Positions 57,661-64,000 of a DNA stretch of 64,000 nt are shown here, piece by piece (positions within the stretch are counted from its first letter, which is position 1; each line of letters begins with the position of its first letter). A program made the position numbers and the translations under genes. The notes beneath the pieces were generated by a model that was given only the letters and a program-made list of their open reading frames with translations, did no database searches and had not been told where the DNA came from. Source of the DNA: Nelumbo lutea (taxonomy: Eukaryota; Streptophyta; Magnoliopsida; Proteales; Nelumbonaceae); contig JAKGHH010000001.1 of the NCBI GenBank assembly GCA_022828595.1, positions 203,999,813 through 204,063,812 of the forward strand, read 5' to 3'.

Positions 57661-58708
57661 TTGTCCTCATTTTTTCAAAACCTTCAACTTATATCAAATC
57701 CCCTCTCATCAATGATATCATTGATCATTCTTGCCTGTGCTATAAAGACAAGTCAAAAGTCAAGACCTACAAGTTCCGGCACTATTGAGACTTAGAAATT
57801 CTCATTGGCTTTTACAATTAATTTTAATAAAATGCTGATAACTCCCAAAATTGACATTAACATGACATATTACCACTTGGCGCTCCCATTAAAACATACC
57901 CACAAAGTTTGAGACCATGATTTTCTTCTATTTTCTATTATTTACCTAGTAATCATGGATTATTGGTGTGTATTGATATGGCTGATACTCTTTATTTTAT
58001 TTCTTTATTTTTTTTAATAATGAGAAGGTCCCAGAAGAGGTCTGAGACCTTTTGAAGTTTTCAAAATATTTGTGTATTGGTGTATCCAAGGGTATCTATA
58101 TAGTGGATACATCGATACCAATATGATATGCCTGATACGAGGCATGTCATATTGATATTTTAATCCTTGCTAGTAATAATTTTACAAGGATTTAGCATGT
58201 AAGATGAAACACAAAGTGTTGGGACAAGGCACCACTTCATAACCATAGATGTTGAAATACATAATTAAGGTAAGCAAACATGCATTTTAGCACAAATGTT
58301 TGTCTGAAATAGAACTTTACTAAAATAACTGCCTTTCCACGCACACAAAATCTGTGGAAGGTTTTATTTGAGATTTCCATCTTCCCCCTCTTGCTTTCAC
58401 TGTTATCATGGTAAACTTAAGGGTGTTTGACTATTCAAATGTTGATTAGTGTCCAGTGTCTCAAGCACCATAAATCCTGGCACACAGGATGAGGTCATAA
58501 ATATTGCATAAATAAGAAAATCTTGGAAAGTCAAAGTGTTGGAAATTAAGTGGAAGTCTTTTCTGACCATAGTGGGTTTTAAGGATGTCAACTATTCAAG
58601 TATCCATAATTATCAGTGTTTCAAGCACTAGAAATCCTGGCACAGGGAGTTGTTAATGTTGACAAGGGGTGTAAATAAATACTAAACTATAATACTGCCT
58701 AAATAAGA
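57661..58708. other. Intergenic or intronic DNA with an old duplication
   Basis: No gene recognised. 58430-58560 and 58580-58710 are diverged copies of each other (shared CTATTCAA, TCAAGCAC, AAATCCTGGCACA and AAATAAGAAAATC words). Confidence 0.55.
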
Positions 58709-58730
58709 AAATCAAAGAAAAACTTACAAG

Positions 58731-61700
58731 AGGGTGGAGAGTTGGAAGGGATAATGTACCACTTACACATCTACAATTTGCAAATGATACGATTCTGTTT
58801 TGCGAAGGTGGGGATGTAAATTGGATTAAAAATTTGAAACTCTCTATACAGCTCTTTGAACAGATGTAAAATCTTAGGGTGAACTTTGAAAAAAGTTGTA
58901 TAGTTGGAGTCAATATGGGGGAAGGGGAGATGGGGGAGTTTGCAGATATTTTGGGATGTGCAGTGTCTAATTGGCCATTAAACTACCTATGCTTACCTTT
59001 GGGAGATAATCCTCAGAGAGATGATTTCTGGGCCCCTGTTATGGAGAGATTTGAAAAGAGGTAGGCCAACTAGAGGGAGAATCACCCTAATTAGGTCTAC
59101 GTTGGCTAACCTTCCTGTATATTTTCTGCCAGTTTTTAGGATACCGATGAAGGTGGCCAATAGGTTAGAAAATCTAATGAGGGATTTTCTGTGGGAGCCA
59201 GGGGGAGGAGAAGAGGGACCATAGGGTCAAACGGGAGGTGGTTTGTAGAGCTAAAGTGGAGGGAGGGTTGGGTATTGGTAATATTAGGACTAGGAACCTA
59301 GCCCTACTAAGAAAATGGTTATGGAGATTCTCACTGGAGAAAGATAGGTTGTGGGTTAAGGTGGTGGGAAGTATACATGGACTGGCAGATAATGGTTGGG
59401 ATTCAGAAATTCTAGCAAGGGCTACAAGAGCTTCCCCTTGGAGAGTCATTCAAGCCATCTTGCCTTTATTCTCTCCATGGATCAGGTATGACTTGCATTC
59501 TGGTAACCTTATCAAATTCTTGGAACAAGTTTGGGTTGGGGACTCCCCTCTGAAAGATCAATTTCTAGGCCTTTTTGCTTTGTCCTCCCTCAAGAATGAA
59601 CCAATTTCTTCCTTTATTGTTCCTTCTAATTCACCCTCTGGGTTTGGTTGGAATCTAAGCTTGAGAAGAGGTGTTAGGGACACAGAGTTTGCCTGTACCA
59701 TAGCCTTACTTTCTATCCTTGAAGGAGTCTTTATTGAGCCATCTAAAGCAGATAGCAGAATCTGGACACTCACTCCCTCGGGCTCCTATACTTGTGCCTC
59801 CTTTTTCAAAGCACTGTTACCCTCTCATCCCGCTGGCTTTTCTTTCCTTGTTAAAGAAGTGTGGTGTCAACCTATACCTCCTAAGGTTGGGAGTTTTTGT
59901 TGGGAAGCCTTCTTGGGAAGATTTAATATAGGGGATCTACTTCAAAGGAAAAGACCCAGCAGCTGCTTGTCTCCTCATTGGTGTGTTCTCTGTAAGTCTG
60001 ACGGTGAGTCCAGATATCACTTGCCAATTTCTTGTCGGTTTGTTAAAACTATTTGGGTATGGTTTACTTCTTTGTTTGGATGCAGGTGGACCCCCCCTTT
60101 GAATGTTCCAAGCTTGTTTTCTTCCATGCATAATTGGCCAACTAAAAGGGTTAAAATCATGTGGAGGTGTGGTAGAGCTGCAGTTTGTTGGACAGTGTGG
60201 GAGGAGAGGAACTCAAGGATCTTCTTAAGTAAAGAGAGAGGTGTGGAAGAAATTATAGAGAGCATTCACATTAGAATGACACAATGGTTGAGAACACTGA
60301 AGATGTTCAAAGTGTTCTCAGTTGATGAGCTGTTAAGGAATTGGAAGGAGATTGCAGATTCAGGCTTATGTAGAAAGTTATCAAAAGCTTGCTGGAGTCC
60401 TCCACCTATTGGATTCACCCAACTGAATTTTGATGGTAGCAGCATAGGCAACCCAGGGCCTTCTGGAATTGGAGGTGTGATAAGGGATAGAACAGGAAAC
60501 TTGTTAGCCATGTACTCTGGACCGATTGGGGTGGGAGACTCATTGAGGGCTGAGATTCTTGGAGATATTGAAGGGATTCAAAGGGTCAAGGAAATGAAGA
60601 TCAAAAAGGTGGTTATAGAAGGTGATTCTGCAATGGTGGTGAAACGGCTAACAGAGGACAGTGCTATGATGTGGATGTTAGACAGTTTTGTATGCCCTTA
60701 GCTTCAATCTGTTTTGATGTACTTTTGTTATTTAGTGGAAATAAATAATATGCATGTTTAATTCATGTTGTTTGGTTTAATTCTGTGTAAAACCCTAAAA
60801 CTGGACATTTATAGAGACTCGTGTTAGTTTTAAATGTTCACAGCCGTTGGATAAATCTGGGGAGATTTATCCTGCCAAGGTTGATGCTGGTGTGCCACCA
60901 AGTGTTGGGATGGCCTGTCTCAGCTATCAGGGTAAGACCCGAGGCACATGCAGTATGGGATTACTTGAATCCTTGAACCGGACCAGATTTCCAGTATTGC
61001 CCTAGACCTTGGAGATAGATGGGCAAAACTGGAAAGTTACACCTGACCCCTAGACTCGATTATGACATTTCACTAGGTGTTGGATCAGGCTGCCTTTGAT
61101 ATGCCAATCAGTGAGATCCTTAGCGGGGATCAAAACCTGGGTATGTTGGGGCAGTTTGAGAATTCATCTGAGTGGGTGATCATAGTGACAGAATCAGCCA
61201 CTTTGTCGGACAAAGGGTAATGATCGGGAATGCACTCTCTCTGATGGAAACCAAACTGCCGGCAGTTGATTTCAATCGTTGGAATTTTGTTTTGCAAAAT
61301 TAATATATTTATATATATATGTACGGTTTCGAATTGTTTGCAAATGGTTTTAATTCCCGGGATCCATGTGAGAGGAGAGTGCGGCACTGTTCCTTGCAGC
61401 CGAGGGAGAGGTCCTCTCTTGTCGGGTAGTGCTTGATCATTAAGGGCTGAGAGGTTAAGTGTAAGACCATTGAGGATAATACCTGATGGGTTAATCTTGC
61501 ACCTGCCCACAGTCCCTGGGTTTTTATAAGATGGCTTGGCCCAGGGACCACTTAATGTAAGTGTTGGGCCCATAGGGTCCATATGATGGACTCAAGGGGT
61601 TCATTGAGTTTTTTCAGTGAATTCGGCTGGGCCTTGTATTAAAGGCTGGGCCAAACCCATGTGACTGGTGTGTAGATCAATGCTTGGGTCCCACGCCATA

Positions 61701-62893
61701 TAAAGAAGCCCAACTGGGCAGCAGATTGGAATGTAATTAGACACTGAACACTTAATGGGCCAGAAGCCCATTTCGAGGTGGGCTGATATGATCACCCATC
61801 CTTGGGGCGAATCTGAGATTAATGTTAGTAAAAGGATTGGGCCTTTAGCCTTATCCACTCTTGGAGACCAAATTCAAATTAGATTTGAATCTGGTAACCT
61901 CCTGATAAGATCAGGAGTAAGCTAATTTTATCTGCAGATAGGATTAAGATTATCCCCTATCCAAATACTGATTTGGATTGGGATAACTCCTAATTTGGAG
62001 GATTCTTAATCAAGAAGAAAGGAGGAGAAACCCTAACCAAGAAAGAGAAATATCAGATTTCGAACCACCTTGAAAAGATATAGGATATCTCCTGCGAATT
62101 GAGAGAGGATCTCATTCATACTCTCTAGAAAAAGAGAAAAAGTAGTTCAGCCTTTTTCGTTTTGGAGATCTCCTCCTGCCGCCGCCATCTGCCATTGCAA
62201 GATTAGATCTTTGCAGAAAAGAAAGTCAAGAAATCTGTTCTTGACATCAGTCTTGCAAGAAAGACTGAAAAAGATTCAGTGTTTAATACTTCCAGAGGAT
62301 TCTTGTGAAGGATCCAGTGTGTAGAACGCACCCTGCTGGTTCTGTTCCATTCACAACTGTGTCATCTTCAGCAGGAACAGATCTTGGAGCATTTTTTGAG
62401 CGTGAACACCAACTTTGGGAGATACTGCTTCTCCGGATCAGGTATATTCCTCCCATTTATCTTTTAGTACAGATCTGGTTTGATTATGGTTCAAGTAGGA
62501 TCCTTGAATATTGTATTCTAAATTTAGGGAATATGATTCCCAGTTGAGAGAAGGTAGGAAATTTTTGAAATTCGCCCACCCATTCCGCAACCTTTATGGC
62601 GTCCATTAGATGGATCCTACCATTCTTTCAGTGGAAATACAGCAATGAAGAGAGGAAATATAAATGGTTAACCAAGGACATGAAAATTCAATGTAATTGG
62701 ATTAAGAGAAGTGCAAATGCATTAGCTGACGATCTAGCTAGGCAAGGGGTAAATAGAGACACATTATTCTGGGTTGTTTTGTAATCACTACAAGATCAAA
62801 AAGTTCTTGGATAACTGGAGTTAAGACTTTTTAGCTCCATCCCATTGTAATCTTGTTTTTACCATTAATAAAATTTCACTGTTACTGATAAAA
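58731..62893 (+). pseudogene. 5'-truncated L1-type LINE, split by an LTR-like insertion
   Basis: It starts inside the reverse transcriptase (LTHLQFANDTILFCEG near 58765, where the usual catalytic FADD is FAND). A thumb region follows with frameshifts near 59060 and 59222. An open stretch at 59238-60701 has the zf-RVT motif (IWTLTPSGSYTC, WCVLCKSDGESRYHL) and RNase H (LNFDGSSIGNPGPSG, SLRAEI, VVIEGDSAMVV). RNase H resumes at about 62640-62760 (CNWIKRSANALADDLARQGV), so the four acidic positions D, E, D, D are present but separated. A 3' untranslated region with AATAAA and a short A tail ends near 62893. Target copies AAAATCAAAGAAAAA(C/T)TT lie at 58709-58730 and 62894-62917. Confidence 0.88.
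60689..62542. mobile_element. LTR-like insertion (probable solo LTR) inside the LINE
   Basis: About 1.85 kb of non-coding DNA separates two parts of one RNase H domain. It begins TGTATGCCCTTAGC, resembling some plant Copia LTR starts, and may end at CCCA (62542) or later at CCGCA (62589). A TATA-like CATATAAAGAAG near 61699 would suit an LTR promoter. The flanking AGTTT and AGTTG match at 4 of 5 bases for the nearer end. No primer site or coding region was found. Confidence 0.5.
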
Positions 62894-62917
62894 AAAATCA
62901 AAGAAAAATTTGCAAAG

Positions 62918-64000
62918 TCAAAGTTTTGGAAGTTTACTGGATGTCCTCATGACACATCATCTAAGAGCACAAAGTACCAACTGCAAACAGATTTTGCCAA
63001 CTTTATCCCAAGTTCCAAGTGTTAGTATGCAGTCCAAGAGTCAGCACAGATAGACCCTACAGTTTCCAGGTATCCTGGTTATACTGCTAACTTTTCCCCT
63101 TTCCTTTCTTAAATAAAGCCAACTAGATCAACTTTTTATTCTTTCTAATTTCTACTTCTCTTTTGATAAAACATGCTACCTGATGGCATCATAACTCTAT
63201 ATATAGTCATATACATTAAACAATTACAGACTAATAGGTAAGAGCAAAGAGCGTGATAGTATTTGTATTCCCTTTCTTTTAGCTTTGTTCCTTTTTCCTT
63301 TGGTTAGTCATCTATCTCTCTACCTCCCTCCATTTCCCATGTTTATTTCTTTTTATTATTTTCAACATTTTCTAATTTGCATAGTTCCCTCTCTCCCCCT
63401 CTTCATCATAGTTTCCTTACTATTTTTATTTATATTATCTTCTTTTTCCATGTTTTTCTTCAATCCTTATGCTCATTTTGTTATACTTCTCAACTGAAAA
63501 TTGGAAAAAGTGCATCATTAGTAATTATACTTCTTAAGGTGTATGGCTATTTCCCATCCTTTTTCGGTATTTATATTCTGTTTACAGTAAATCCTTAAAT
63601 CATTTATGTATTTCTGATAGCTTTTTATGTCAGTTTCTCCATGCTGTGATTTCCAGACATCAATATATATACCGGACACCTAGACACTTTGGCACCAGTG
63701 CCATAATAAAGCAATGATGATTGTGCAAATAACAAACTGCCTCAATCAACTCACCCCTATTTAATTACATGATGATGCTACTCTGAACCCGGGCCTGAAG
63801 TTATCTCTCAGTCATAATCTAATTCTCCCTAGTATTGCAACTTATTAATTTAAAATTCTCATCTCAATGGGGTAACCAATCACCATGAATTGTCAATGAG
63901 ATAGAGAAAGAAAATATCACAAGAAATTTCACTTCATTTTCGAACCAATAGGGACCTTCATACCTAATGTGCTGGCTGTTTGATGATGGCTGAAGTTGCC
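62918..64000. other. Intergenic or intronic DNA to the window end
   Basis: T-rich non-coding DNA. No coding exon was recognised. The missing first exons of the RAB3GAP2-like gene may lie further right. Confidence 0.45.

Noticed and set aside
63963..64000. Possible further exon of the RAB3GAP2-like gene at the right edge (minus strand, ends before GTATG)
   Set aside because: The reading phase at its donor does not fit a direct join to the exon starting at 56440, and its residues do not match the family's N-terminal region.

Overview
This is nuclear DNA from a flowering plant. The genes have GT-AG introns, the proteins belong to plant families, and the space between genes is AT-rich and full of microsatellites, MITEs (Tourist, hAT and Mutator types), Copia LTR sequences, LINE (L1-type) fragments and SINE-like pieces. 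The species cannot be named from the sequence. There are no operons, ribosome binding sites, CRISPR arrays, rRNA genes or convincing tRNA genes.

Four host genes are supported, three by splice sites whose reading phase agrees at every junction checked. (1) 2-1414, plus strand: the last three exons of an unrecognised plant protein. (2) 12445-16048, plus: a two-exon gene for a short coiled-coil protein of about 80 residues, with a 3.4 kb intron full of transposons. (3) 23863-27124, minus: a complete six-exon GARP/MYB-like transcription factor of 465 residues with C-terminal EAR-type motifs. (4) 45710-56440, minus: the last seven exons of a Rab3GAP non-catalytic-subunit (RAB3GAP2-like) gene, whose 7.7 kb intron holds a nearly complete but dead Copia retrotransposon. 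A fifth locus, 39555-40605 minus, is a frameshifted DUF863 pseudogene.

Most of the rest is transposon history that can be read base by base. Elements with recognisable target-site duplications (TSDs) include a 119 bp Tourist MITE (2605), a 272 bp hAT MITE (5969), a Tourist element nested in its own relative (7112-8992), two hAT elements that hit the same 8 bp target in succession (9740-10938), a 1.3 kb hAT element carrying a palindromic tandem array (13856-15136), a Mutator-like element (18374-19679), a hAT element that landed inside a LINE open reading frame (33743-34807), the Copia element (47818-53147), and a 5'-truncated LINE split by a later LTR-like insertion (58731-62893).

I found no new multi-gene biological system and no intact transposase. 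The most informative observations are the shared-target double hAT insertion, the apparently perfect 277 bp duplication across a LINE/hAT junction, the foldback next to a RAB3GAP2 exon that copies the exon end and its splice donor, and a palindromic sequence array shared by two unrelated transposon types. Coordinates were read by hand; splice sites and TSDs are exact where stated, and other boundaries are approximate.
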